Source: VXRD01 sp965232265
GTDB taxonomy: Bacteria > Latescibacterota > UBA2968
NCBI GenBank assembly: GCA_965232265.1
Contig: CBDDPH010000002.1
Coordinates: 3,224,001 to 3,288,000 of the forward strand
Direction of reading: 5' to 3'
DNA length: 64,000 nt
Part shown: in pieces, positions 26,461-35,665 of the stretch
Layout: each line of letters starts with the position of its first letter
How positions within the stretch are numbered: position 1 is the stretch's first letter
Translations under genes and position numbers: made by a program
The notes under the pieces: model-generated
The model's input: only the letters and a program-made list of their open reading frames with translations
Told to the model about the DNA's origin: nothing
The model's database searches: none

Positions 26461-27171
26461 TCAAGACCCCGATTTTTCTACATCTTGAGACAGATCATCT
26501 TCATCCATTGGAGGGCTGGCAACAGCACCAACGGACACGCATTGCGCCCCCGCAGATCGCAGTGCCAGAACGCAGGCATTGAGCGTCGCGCCCGTCGTGA
26601 TCACATCGTCAATCAGAAATACATGTCGCCCCTCAATAGACGCGGGCTTACGCACGCGAAAAGCACCCTCCACATTGTACTGGCGTTCCAAAACACCCAG
26701 GCGCGTCTGCGTGGGCGTTGACCGCACCCTTTTCAGCGCATTTGCCATCACCTGCAAACCCGATACCCGTCCCATAGCCCGTGCAATAACCTCACTCTGA
26801 TTGTACCCCCGTGCTCTTTTTTTCGCAGAATGAAGCGGCACCGGGACGATTATCGTATCGGATTCGACAAAATCCGCAACACGCTGCCCCAAAGCCTTCC
26901 CAAATATCTGCCCGGGCAGCGTTTTCCCCCGGTATTTGAGCGCGTGAATCAAAGACCGAACACAATCATTAAACTGATACAAAATAACGACCTGATCAAA
27001 CTCGTGCTCAAAACCCACCGCGTGTAATCTCGAATCCCAAACCTCGATATCATCCCAACATGAATCACACAGCCCCGGCGAATCCGGCAGCGATGCCTCG
27101 CAAATCATACAAGACGACGGATAAACAAAATTGAGTGCCGCCTGCCAAATTTTTCGCGCTATTTGTCCCAT
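26461..27171 (-). CDS. comF: ComF family phosphoribosyltransferase-like protein
   Basis: The 236-residue protein has an N-terminal double CxxC-type zinc site (CMICEASLPDSPGLCDSC). The C-terminal phosphoribosyltransferase domain carries the PRPP loop VFLIDDVITTGATL. ComF proteins take part in DNA uptake or replication restart in some bacteria; the phosphoribosyl reaction is unproven. It is divergent from the HAD-YvcK gene, with 88 bp between them. Confidence 0.88.
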   Translation of the reverse strand: MGQIARKIWQAALNFVYPSSCMICEASLPDSPGLCDSCWDDIEVWDSRLHAVGFEHEFDQVVILYQFNDCVRSLIHALKYRGKTLPGQIFGKALGQRVADFVESDTIIVPVPLHSAKKRARGYNQSEVIARAMGRVSGLQVMANALKRVRSTPTQTRLGVLERQYNVEGAFRVRKPASIEGRHVFLIDDVITTGATLNACVLALRSAGAQCVSVGAVASPPMDEDDLSQDVEKSGS

Positions 27172-27259
27172 CTTTCTTCTTCCCCACTTCTACTTTTTTT
27201 CTTAACCTAAAACGTCTTATCTTTCCCTCGATCCCACAACTCAACCGCGGAGATGTGCC

Positions 27260-29218
27260 GTGTCTCTGGAAAATGCCCGCGCAATCGCGTTCGACCTCGA
27301 TGGAACCCTCTTTGACCTGACACCCGTCGTCCATGCCGCACGTCAACGCGTTGCCACCTTTTTATTTTCAAACGGTTTTTTTGCCACCCGTGCCTACGCA
27401 CGCCAGCGCATCGATACGCTCGAACGCAAACACGGTCCCTATTATTCGTCCTCGCCCTATTATTTCGCCTTTTTCGATATCGCCAAAGCCGTCTTCAAAG
27501 ACAAACCCGATCAAGTGCGTCGTTTTCTCGACAAACAAAATACCGACCCGGAAGCCGAGCCGGTCGAAGCCCTTGTAGCTGAAATGGAGCGCGTCTATAA
27601 TGCCGAAGACGTAGAAGATATTCGCCCCTATCCAGATGCTTTACACACCCTTCGGGAATTGCGCCACGCGGGCTATAAACTGTTTCTGGTCACACTGGGC
27701 AGGGCGCGCCGTCAACGCAACAAAATTGATCGCCTGGGCATTGCTCCCTATTTTGATCGCATCATCAACGAAGGTCCCCCCGCACATGCCTACTGGTTTT
27801 CAGAACTCATGGAAAGCCACAACCTATCTCCCGACCAACTCCTCGTCGTTGGCGACCGCACCCACGATGAAATCCGCGCGGGCAATCGCCAGGGCCTCAC
27901 CACAATCTGGTTGCGGCGCGGCAGATTCTCTCGCGAAACACCCGCAATAGGCGACCGTCCCGACTACGAAATCAAATACCTCGCCCAACTATCCACACTA
28001 CTGCACCTCTCGCGGATCGGCAAAACCCCCGACCGATTCAAAATTGCCGTTATCGGCGGCGGCACCGGCCTGCCCACTGTCTTGCGCGGACTGCACCCCT
28101 ATACCCGTCACCCAACAGCCGTCGTTGCTGTGACCGATTCCGGTGCTTCCTCGGGGCGCATCCGCTGGAATTTGGGCGTCCAGCCCCCCGGCGACATTCG
28201 CAATGCCCTCACAGCACTCGCCGACCCCGAACAGATATCTCAGGGACTTTTCAACGTCTTCCAACACCGATTTCCCAACAGCGAACAAGAATCCGGTATT
28301 TTTAAGAACGACCACATTGGCAATTTTCTCGTGGCTGCCCTCACGCAGCAACTCGGCGATTTTCCTGCCGCCATAAAAACAGCCAGCGACATGCTGCACG
28401 TACAGGGCACAGTTTTCCCTGCCAGCCCCGACAATATCGATATTTGCGCCAAACTGACAACCGGCGAACATCGCTATACCGAATGGATGGTCAGAAAACC
28501 CGGCAAACCACCACTCGAGCGGGCGTATCTCGTCACCAATGACGCACTCTTGCGCGAACTCAATCGCAAAAACAGCGCGCTCGAGCGCGTCATAGATCCC
28601 GAAACAGGACAGGTTGAAATCCGCGTGCGCCCTGGGCGCAAAGTGCGCCTGGAACAAGATCAGATCAGCGCACCGCGTGGAGCTTTGCAAGCCATTGCAG
28701 ATGCAGATATCGTGGTCATTGGACCGGGTAGCTTATTCACCAGCGTCATCACCAATCTCCTCGTACCCGACATTCAAAAAGCACTGATCAAACGCGCTCA
28801 GGGCAAAACCATCTACGTTTGCAACATCGTCACACAACCCGGGCAGACCGATGGCTTCAGAGCTTCTGACCACCTCAAAGCCATCCTCAAACACCTTCCC
28901 GAAAATCAGCGCAATGGCGTCATCGATCACATGCTGGTACAGGACCCCCGCATATTCCAAACGCCCAAAAGCGAGGACTGGCATCCGTTGCTCAAAAATT
29001 ACAAAAAAGATGGCAAATTCCTCGTTGAATGCGATGCAGAAACGCTCGACACACTCGGTCCATGGACCCGCGCAGACTTCCTGGAAGAATTTCATCCCGA
29101 TGCCATAGCACGCGGCGCAGGTGATTTTATCAGCCACGACCCGGCCAAAGTCGCCGATGCCATCTGCCGCATTTTCTGCGGGCTGAGCGTACCCGACTAT
29201 TGGGGCCTGGACGAATGA
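27260..29218 (+). CDS. HAD hydrolase fused to YvcK/CofD-family protein
   Basis: The start is GTG at 27260 with GGAG eight bases before. The 652-residue product has two parts. Residues 1-245 are a HAD phosphatase, with the nucleophile motif FDLDGTLFD, an LVTLGRAR motif II region and VGDRTHDE as motif IV. Residues 250-652 are of the YvcK type: IGGGTGLPTVLRGL, DSGASSGRIR, GDIRNALTAL and VVIGPGSLFTSV. YvcK proteins bind UDP-sugars and control carbon flow and cell-wall synthesis; they are normally separate proteins of about 320 residues. The following HAD gene overlaps it by ATGA. Confidence 0.9.
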   Translation: MSLENARAIAFDLDGTLFDLTPVVHAARQRVATFLFSNGFFATRAYARQRIDTLERKHGPYYSSSPYYFAFFDIAKAVFKDKPDQVRRFLDKQNTDPEAEPVEALVAEMERVYNAEDVEDIRPYPDALHTLRELRHAGYKLFLVTLGRARRQRNKIDRLGIAPYFDRIINEGPPAHAYWFSELMESHNLSPDQLLVVGDRTHDEIRAGNRQGLTTIWLRRGRFSRETPAIGDRPDYEIKYLAQLSTLLHLSRIGKTPDRFKIAVIGGGTGLPTVLRGLHPYTRHPTAVVAVTDSGASSGRIRWNLGVQPPGDIRNALTALADPEQISQGLFNVFQHRFPNSEQESGIFKNDHIGNFLVAALTQQLGDFPAAIKTASDMLHVQGTVFPASPDNIDICAKLTTGEHRYTEWMVRKPGKPPLERAYLVTNDALLRELNRKNSALERVIDPETGQVEIRVRPGRKVRLEQDQISAPRGALQAIADADIVVIGPGSLFTSVITNLLVPDIQKALIKRAQGKTIYVCNIVTQPGQTDGFRASDHLKAILKHLPENQRNGVIDHMLVQDPRIFQTPKSEDWHPLLKNYKKDGKFLVECDAETLDTLGPWTRADFLEEFHPDAIARGAGDFISHDPAKVADAICRIFCGLSVPDYWGLDE

Positions 29219-29904
29219 CAACCAAAATTAGAGGCATTATTTTTGACCTCGACGACACCCTCTTTGACTGCACGGGCCAACTCACCCAACCCGCACGCCG
29301 CAGAGCCGCTCAAATCCTCGCTTCGGCACATCCCGACCTCTCAATTGAGATCGGTTATCAGCAACAGGTATTGCTTTCCCAAACCCATGGGTCCTCAGAA
29401 GCCATTCGCTTACTCGGTACACAGTACAATATCCCATCTAACATCGTAGAACGGGCGCTCAATGCGTACAATCCTCGCAACGTGGAAGCCATCACCCCTT
29501 TCTCCGATGTACCCCCCACCCTCGCAACCCTTGTCCAGCGCGGTTATCAACTCGCCCTTGTCACCTCTGGAAAGCCCGACCGCCAGCGCGAAAAAGTTCG
29601 TCTGCTCGGCTTGTGCGATTATTTTACCGAAACCGACAATACCCTCATCCTGCACGACAACCGAAAAAGCGGTGATAAAGAGCCATCGCTCACACAAGCC
29701 GCAAAAGCACTATCCCTACCCTACACGCAAATTTTATGCGTGGGAGACAAACTCACCGACGAAATCGCCACGGCAAAAGCTCTGGGCATGACCACCGTAC
29801 GCATGCGTCATGGCCGACAAAAAAACAGAGAGCCTCAAACGCCCTCAGAACAACCCGACATCGAAATAGACCGCATCTCTCAACTCCTATCTCTCCTCCC
29901 CTAA
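29215..29904 (+). CDS. HAD family hydrolase
   Basis: I start it at the ATG at 29215, which overlaps the preceding stop as ATGA. The 229-residue product has IIFDLDDTLFD (motif I), LVTSGKPDRQ (motif II), a Lys in the middle and CVGDKLTDE (motif IV), so all catalytic residues are present. The cap region between motifs I and II places it with phosphoglycolate-phosphatase-like enzymes. It resembles the HAD half of the fused gene upstream, so the two may come from a duplication. Its 3' end overlaps that of the convergent SAM hydrolase gene by four bases. Confidence 0.87.
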   Translation: MTTKIRGIIFDLDDTLFDCTGQLTQPARRRAAQILASAHPDLSIEIGYQQQVLLSQTHGSSEAIRLLGTQYNIPSNIVERALNAYNPRNVEAITPFSDVPPTLATLVQRGYQLALVTSGKPDRQREKVRLLGLCDYFTETDNTLILHDNRKSGDKEPSLTQAAKALSLPYTQILCVGDKLTDEIATAKALGMTTVRMRHGRQKNREPQTPSEQPDIEIDRISQLLSLLP

Positions 29905-30689
29905 CCCCTACATACCCAAATCTCATCTCCCCGTTTTACACCGAGTGCCCTGCTTGCACTACCCTCGCAAACCGCGATCTCCAGCGTATCCAAACTGCCG
30001 TAAAGCACCAGAGCTTCCCCCTCTTTGACCTCACTATACGTCTGGCATATCCGATCAAATCTGGTCTTGCCAATCACAATCTCAAAATCCCCATCGGGAT
30101 ATTTTTCATCAATTTGCGACCGCGCAATCATTGAAATCGCATTGCCAAAATGGTCAACGCACACCACCTGCCCAACGAGTGCATCGCCACGTTCTTCAAC
30201 GCCCCACAAATCACATGTGACCGGATCCTCAATTTCCGGTCCAACCTCGTCACATGACACCCCCTTGAGTAAATGCGCCCCCACCTGGGCAAATACATCT
30301 CGTCCGTGGAACGTCGAACTCACTTGCGGGCGCATCAATGCCGCATTTTCAATCGCCACAATACGCCGCACCACTTCTCGCTCATAAACAGGAGAGAACA
30401 GGCCATTATCCGGTCCGACATACAAAAATTGCTCTGTTTCAACGACAATGCCCCGTCGATCACTCCCCACCCCGGGATCAACCACCCCAACATGCACACT
30501 ACCTTTCGGGAAAAAAGGGCACGCGCAATACATCGCAAACGCGCCTGCAGCAATATTCTGAGGCGGCACCTGATGCGTTATATCTACAATTTGAGCATCT
30601 GGCGCACAGGTGAGCACCACGCCCTTCATCGCAGCAACATAGCCATCAGAAATGCCAAAATCCGTCGTCAGTGTTAATATTCGGCTCAT
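29901..30689 (-). CDS. SAM hydroxide adenosyltransferase (DUF62 family)
   Basis: The 262-residue protein begins ILTLTTDFGISDGYVAAMKG, the family signature. It has VVDPGVGSDRRGIVV with Asp and Arg, and STFHGRDVFAQ with His, the Asp-Arg-His set used to split S-adenosylmethionine into adenosine and methionine with hydroxide. Halide-using relatives (fluorinase, chlorinase) differ in loops that are not visible here, so a hydrolase is the safer call. It begins eight bases after radC, with an AGGTGG ribosome site, and is probably in the same operon. Confidence 0.9.
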   Translation of the reverse strand: MSRILTLTTDFGISDGYVAAMKGVVLTCAPDAQIVDITHQVPPQNIAAGAFAMYCACPFFPKGSVHVGVVDPGVGSDRRGIVVETEQFLYVGPDNGLFSPVYEREVVRRIVAIENAALMRPQVSSTFHGRDVFAQVGAHLLKGVSCDEVGPEIEDPVTCDLWGVEERGDALVGQVVCVDHFGNAISMIARSQIDEKYPDGDFEIVIGKTRFDRICQTYSEVKEGEALVLYGSLDTLEIAVCEGSASRALGVKRGDEIWVCRG

Positions 30690-30697
30690 TTCACCAC

Positions 30698-31390
30698 CTA
30701 AAAAACATTCGCTTCTTTCATACTCAAGAACCGTTCCGAACCGACGATCAGATGGTCCAGTACCTCAATCCCCATAATCTCCCCTGCCTGCACCATGCGG
30801 CGCGTGAGTTCAATATCTTCTCGGCTCGGTGTCACATCGCCACTGGGATGATTGTGCGCCAAAATCACACTCGCAGCAGATGACCCCACGGCTGGCGCAA
30901 ACACCTCTCGCGGATGAACGAGTGAGGCATTGAGCGAACCAATCGACACATCTTCGCGGCAAATCACCTGATTCCGCGCATTGAGAAAAAGCGCCACAAA
31001 ATATTCTTTGCGCCGATCTTTGATATCGGTCAGAAACCCCAAAACATCAACAGGACTCGTAATAGAAGGCTCAATCCCTATTCCCTGATTAAGCCCGCGT
31101 TTTGCCAGTTCAAATCCCGCGACCAAACCCGCGGCTTTTGCCCGCCCGATCCCCTTGATCGTCGTGAGCTTCTGCATATCCATATCCACGAGTTTATTAA
31201 CGGGATACCGCTTGATTATCCCGCGCGAAATTTCCAGCACATTTCGACCTTCGTATCCCGTTCGCAGCAAAATCGCCAGCAATTCCTCATCGCGCAATGC
31301 CTCTGGTCCCAAACGCTCGAGCTTTTCTCGTGGCATATCCACATCCGCCACGCCCGCGATACCACCTCTGCTTTTTACATAACCATGCAT
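30698..31390 (-). CDS. radC: RadC family JAB-domain protein
   Basis: The 230-residue protein has an N-terminal helix-hairpin-helix part (TTIKGIGRAKAAGL). The C-terminal JAB domain carries the JAMM metal motif HNHPSGDVTPSREDI. The length and order are those of RadC/UPF0758. Its role is unsettled; a DNA-related metalloprotease or nuclease function has been proposed. AAGGAG precedes the ATG. It is co-oriented with the SAM hydrolase, eight bases apart. Confidence 0.93.
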   Translation of the reverse strand: MHGYVKSRGGIAGVADVDMPREKLERLGPEALRDEELLAILLRTGYEGRNVLEISRGIIKRYPVNKLVDMDMQKLTTIKGIGRAKAAGLVAGFELAKRGLNQGIGIEPSITSPVDVLGFLTDIKDRRKEYFVALFLNARNQVICREDVSIGSLNASLVHPREVFAPAVGSSAASVILAHNHPSGDVTPSREDIELTRRMVQAGEIMGIEVLDHLIVGSERFLSMKEANVF

Positions 31391-31587
31391 ATCCCATCTC
31401 CTTGATATTGTTTTTCACAACATCAGGCAAAATCAGTGCCGTTGATCGGGATATTTTACAAATCTTTTATTTACAGATATTTATAGATTTAAATGTCAAA
31501 AAGACAATACAATATTTGCAACACAATGTTCAATTTACATCCCGAGATGTGAACATATTGTTCTTCATAAAGCGTGAAAAAATCTAC

Positions 31588-32394
31588 TCACAGCGTGCGT
31601 TTCTGTGCAAAAAGCCATTTCATAAACACGGGCTCGGGATCGCAGCGATCGCTGCTGAGTTGGGTGTTGCCATTGTCGGCGCCCGTAATCATTTTCAGGG
31701 CAACACCATGGCCATCTCCCACCCAGGTCGTGAACTTCATATTCCCTCCCAATTCCTCCATCTCTCCAAAAAGTTTTTGAGCGCGCTCGAATGGACAGAC
31801 CTTATCCTGGTCCCCGTGGAAAGCCCATATCGGAACATCTTTAATCACTGAAGCATCGATAAACGCTTCTGTCTGGGGCAAACCCGTCCCAGCCGAAGGT
31901 GCCGCCGCGGCAAAATAATGGGGATCAATCTGTAAAAAGACATGGGTACCGTGGCCGCCCATGGAATGTCCAAGAACATATATTCTATCCATATCAACGG
32001 ACGGCAACGTCGCAATGAGATCCTTGATCTTTTGGAGGTCTTCTGCATTCCACAAACGACTGACTTGAGGCGCGAGCACATAAGAGGGATAATCTGTTCG
32101 CCTCTGCTCGTCTGCAAGGAGTCTATTCCAGCCACGCAACTGCTTGCGATTATCTGTCCCTCGGCCACCGCCACCATGCAATGAAACAATAACGGGGTAA
32201 CGCTTATCCGCATCAAACTCTATAGGCTCCAACAGGCGATATGGCATCTCGTTGAAAACGTGAGGTTCGTAACGTTCAACCCATTCATTGCCATCGGGTT
32301 GTGCATCTGTTTCCGATGTGGTAACCAGCGAGCAAACCACGGTCGCAACAACTGCGTCCCAAAAATATCTCTTCAACTGCAAGGGTTGGTTCAT
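31588..32394 (-). CDS. Secreted alpha/beta hydrolase (esterase/depolymerase type)
   Basis: The 268-residue protein starts with a charged residue run and a hydrophobic stretch ending TDA-QP, which looks like a signal peptide. VSLHGGGGRG is the oxyanion loop. The nucleophile Ser is in LGHSMGGHGT, the Asp is in FHGDQDKVCP and the His in GDGHGVALK. It resembles carboxylesterases and polyhydroxybutyrate-depolymerase-like enzymes of polymer-degrading clusters. It is the last gene of the minus-strand cluster 31.6-42.7 kb, 40 bp after the GH116-type gene. Confidence 0.85.
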   Translation of the reverse strand: MNQPLQLKRYFWDAVVATVVCSLVTTSETDAQPDGNEWVERYEPHVFNEMPYRLLEPIEFDADKRYPVIVSLHGGGGRGTDNRKQLRGWNRLLADEQRRTDYPSYVLAPQVSRLWNAEDLQKIKDLIATLPSVDMDRIYVLGHSMGGHGTHVFLQIDPHYFAAAAPSAGTGLPQTEAFIDASVIKDVPIWAFHGDQDKVCPFERAQKLFGEMEELGGNMKFTTWVGDGHGVALKMITGADNGNTQLSSDRCDPEPVFMKWLFAQKRTL

Positions 32395-32434
32395 ACCTTA
32401 ATCCTTTCTTCTTTTCGTTGTCAGGGTTTACAGA

Positions 32435-35400
32435 TTAGACCGAGACCTCAACGGCCATCTTATCTCCAGCAGTCAAAACTACTTCCTCTTCCAAGGTCAG
32501 ACTCACTCTATCGCCGCTAAATGAAGCAGTCGTACTGACCACCTCCCCACCGACGGAAGCAACAACCGATTGTACACGCCAACTTTCGGGCAATTCAAAT
32601 TCAAATATCCGAACGGGCAGACGCCCCCATTCAACACTTAATTCCATCACCTGCATTTCTACATCGCGTCGCTGCCTGAACAGACCCCATCCTTCGGCTG
32701 CGGTAAAAAAGGATACGTGATCATCGGGGCTCCATACAGGTGCAAAGCCAATCCGCGCTTTGGGACCTTCATATACAAAACCCTGGCAAGCGAGCAACAA
32801 CGACCACACACTCATCGCCCGTGCATAAAATTTGCCGCATTCATCATCGCCAAACGGATTTCCGCTATACCCCCACGACGCCGTATTCATCTCCGTCAAC
32901 TGATCGCGCAACCTGCCATCGTAGCGATCGTAAACAGCGCGAGCAACCATCAACCCCTCCCTGAGCATGCCAACCTGAACCATCGTTGCAGCAGCGCCAT
33001 ACTCAAAACCCGTCATCGCCTCGTCGCCGTATTTCATACTGCGAAATGGCTGAGGACCTTTTGGCCAGGAAATCATCTTCATGGCCGCATCGTCATTATC
33101 GACAAATTTTCTCGGCCTCTGTGTCGTCGTCCTAAAATGATGCTTAAAATTGTACTGCAAAAGAGACCGCAGCGCCGAACGGACATTTTCCTCGGGATAG
33201 TGTCCCGGCAAGTTCACCTGCGGTGCCCACCACTCACCCAGCACCTGATCGATATGGCAACCATCTCCGTAGTCTTCATGGGCATCCTCGTCGGGACTCT
33301 GCACGTAATACTCGCCATTCCAGAGCGTCTGATTCTGGTTTTCAGTTCCCTTTTCGCGCAACCTGCGATACCGGTTGGCGGACTGTGCATCATCTTCCAA
33401 TACAGCCATCTCCTCACACGCCGCAAGAGCCGACAGATAAAGCGTCCCCATCCACGATGTTGACCCCGACAGTTCACCATCGAGCGTATTGTGCTGCGAA
33501 CCCGATAACAAGCCATCTTCATCTGAATCCCAACGCGCAATCACAAAATCCATCGCCTTCTGCACGCTGGGCCAATGCGTGTGCAACCACTGCTGATCTG
33601 GACTACACAGATACTCGCGATATGTACTCAAAATATCGCCGAGCATCCCATCAATTGCCGGACCTTGTATTTCAAAATGGCGATCGCTGTGGCGAAAAGG
33701 CAATCCCCCATCTTCCCCCTGCAATGCAAATGTCTGCTCGCGCATTCTCCGCGCGATCTCGGGAAAAAGACGCGCATGCGCCTGTGCGTAGTGCCACACA
33801 TGACTGCAATTCCCCAGGCAACAACCCGAAGTTGGTGCACAACCTTCATTGGCTCCAAAATACCCATCTTTTGCCCAAAAACACGTCTTGCTTCTCAGCA
33901 CTGCGACCTGCGAGCTTATTCGATCCAGCAACCAGTGTGGAAAATTAGACGCATAGAGCGTATCGTGAAAACGCCGCGTTTGCTGTGTCAAATCATCGAG
34001 ATTAGCCTTGAGATACGCATAAACATCCAGCGCGTCAGTCCACCAGTTTGAATACATATTGCCGTGTTTCACCCATATACGCGCACCATGGTTGGTATTG
34101 GGGAAATACCAGGTGAGAACAAAGGTAATCGTGTGTTTTTCCCCTGGTCGAAGCACAAATGGCGTAGCCAGCGCACAATCAACCGTTTCGCCTGTAGCCG
34201 ACGGACCCGATGATTCGACATATTCCAACTCACCATCTCGTGAAAACGCTTCATACAAATCGCGCAAACCGTTCCAGGAAGCTGTCGCACTGGCATTTTC
34301 CACCTGTGCCGACAGCACCATATCTTCATCCCGTGACGGGTGCGTCATGTGAATCGAAGTCGCATCATCCTCTCGAATCACCCGGTTGACATTGCCGCCA
34401 TAACCCCCATTGGGACTATCTCCCGCGATGCCAATCGCATTTTGTTGCGTAGCCAGAAAACTGACTTCTACAGGAGAATCGCCCTCATTGCTCGCCGTCA
34501 GATTAAAAATCCCACACGGGATACTCGAACATTTCACATTGAGGGGAATCAGCGGATTAAAAACCTCCATTTCGACCCGAAGGGGAAAATCGGCATCTGC
34601 GAACTCAAACCATCCAAACGGGTATTCCCCCTTGAATCTCAGACGATCCATCGCGGGAAATACCCCAACATCCGAAGTCTGCAACGCCCTGACCACAGGC
34701 TCTTTTCTTCGTGGCCTCGCCCACACGGCAAAAAAGCTATTGGGCACTTCGATATGTTCAAAATTGTTAAATATTTGCCATACCGACCGCTCTGCCTTGC
34801 CATTCACTTGAATCAAACCTGCACCAATCCCTCCCACCGGCAGAGAAATCGCATCCAGATATTGCCCTTCATAGACTTTTGTCTCGCCAGGATCGAACAA
34901 AGCGGAATCGTTTAGACGCGCTTTAAGCGCCTCCGTCGCCACCTCGTTTTCTTCGTCCTCCCGTTGTTCCCGATCATGCACCATCTGTTCTCGGAGCATC
35001 TCCCGACCAGCCGCATCAACGTGCCGCGCGATATCCAACGGTGTCAGAGCCACATTGTATATAGCCACCTCGTCTATCGCACAATTTACAGCCCGATCCT
35101 CACCATTTTCGCTGGACGCACCAATCTGTATCGGACGAGCTTGCTGCCGCACGCCAAACGCCAGAGAACCCATATCCAGAAAGCATTCGACGCCATCGAG
35201 ATAAGCGCGAAATTCCTGTCGCGGCTTGCTCGTAGCCAAAAAATGATACCAATGCCCCACTTTTATAGGTCCATCGGGCGGAAAAATCAGTGTATTTGTC
35301 GTGCCGTTGAGAAATCGAAGCGCATTCAAATCTCGCGTCACATGAAACGCAAATCGCGTCTGTTCACCGTGGGATAGCTGATGCGAAATAAGACAGGGCT

Positions 35401-35665
35401 CATAGTCCAACTGCTCATCTGAAATAACTTGAAAAAAGAATTCAACAGATGCATCGCCTGCTGGATTTTCATCCAGATGTGGCACAACCCCCAAAGCCAC
35501 ATACGAACTCTCTCTACCGGCATCCGCGCCCTGGGCCTCTCCCACTCGCCAATAAGCCAAAAGTCCCGGTTCATTGCGAACAGTCTGCGAATAATCCAGA
35601 ACCGTAGCTTTTAATGCAGACCCCACACTCAATCTAAAGGGCAATGAATTATTTACAGGTGTCAT
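32435..35665 (-). CDS. GH116-type glycosidase with N-terminal LamG-like domain
   Basis: The 1076-residue protein begins with about 220 residues that fit a concanavalin/LamG fold (WYHFLATSKPRQEFRAYLDGV, ending before AAGREM). The GBA2-type N-domain follows (SLPVGGIGAGLIQ), then an alpha-toroid catalytic domain. Glu at about 730 (HNTLDGELSG) and Asp at about 804 (IDQVLGEWWAPQ) match the nucleophile and acid/base regions of GH116. Family members cleave beta-glucosides or xylosides. No signal peptide is evident. It overlaps the preceding sulfatase as ATGA, so the two are coupled and probably act on one glycan. Confidence 0.85.
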   Translation of the reverse strand: MTPVNNSLPFRLSVGSALKATVLDYSQTVRNEPGLLAYWRVGEAQGADAGRESSYVALGVVPHLDENPAGDASVEFFFQVISDEQLDYEPCLISHQLSHGEQTRFAFHVTRDLNALRFLNGTTNTLIFPPDGPIKVGHWYHFLATSKPRQEFRAYLDGVECFLDMGSLAFGVRQQARPIQIGASSENGEDRAVNCAIDEVAIYNVALTPLDIARHVDAAGREMLREQMVHDREQREDEENEVATEALKARLNDSALFDPGETKVYEGQYLDAISLPVGGIGAGLIQVNGKAERSVWQIFNNFEHIEVPNSFFAVWARPRRKEPVVRALQTSDVGVFPAMDRLRFKGEYPFGWFEFADADFPLRVEMEVFNPLIPLNVKCSSIPCGIFNLTASNEGDSPVEVSFLATQQNAIGIAGDSPNGGYGGNVNRVIREDDATSIHMTHPSRDEDMVLSAQVENASATASWNGLRDLYEAFSRDGELEYVESSGPSATGETVDCALATPFVLRPGEKHTITFVLTWYFPNTNHGARIWVKHGNMYSNWWTDALDVYAYLKANLDDLTQQTRRFHDTLYASNFPHWLLDRISSQVAVLRSKTCFWAKDGYFGANEGCAPTSGCCLGNCSHVWHYAQAHARLFPEIARRMREQTFALQGEDGGLPFRHSDRHFEIQGPAIDGMLGDILSTYREYLCSPDQQWLHTHWPSVQKAMDFVIARWDSDEDGLLSGSQHNTLDGELSGSTSWMGTLYLSALAACEEMAVLEDDAQSANRYRRLREKGTENQNQTLWNGEYYVQSPDEDAHEDYGDGCHIDQVLGEWWAPQVNLPGHYPEENVRSALRSLLQYNFKHHFRTTTQRPRKFVDNDDAAMKMISWPKGPQPFRSMKYGDEAMTGFEYGAAATMVQVGMLREGLMVARAVYDRYDGRLRDQLTEMNTASWGYSGNPFGDDECGKFYARAMSVWSLLLACQGFVYEGPKARIGFAPVWSPDDHVSFFTAAEGWGLFRQRRDVEMQVMELSVEWGRLPVRIFEFELPESWRVQSVVASVGGEVVSTTASFSGDRVSLTLEEEVVLTAGDKMAVEVSV

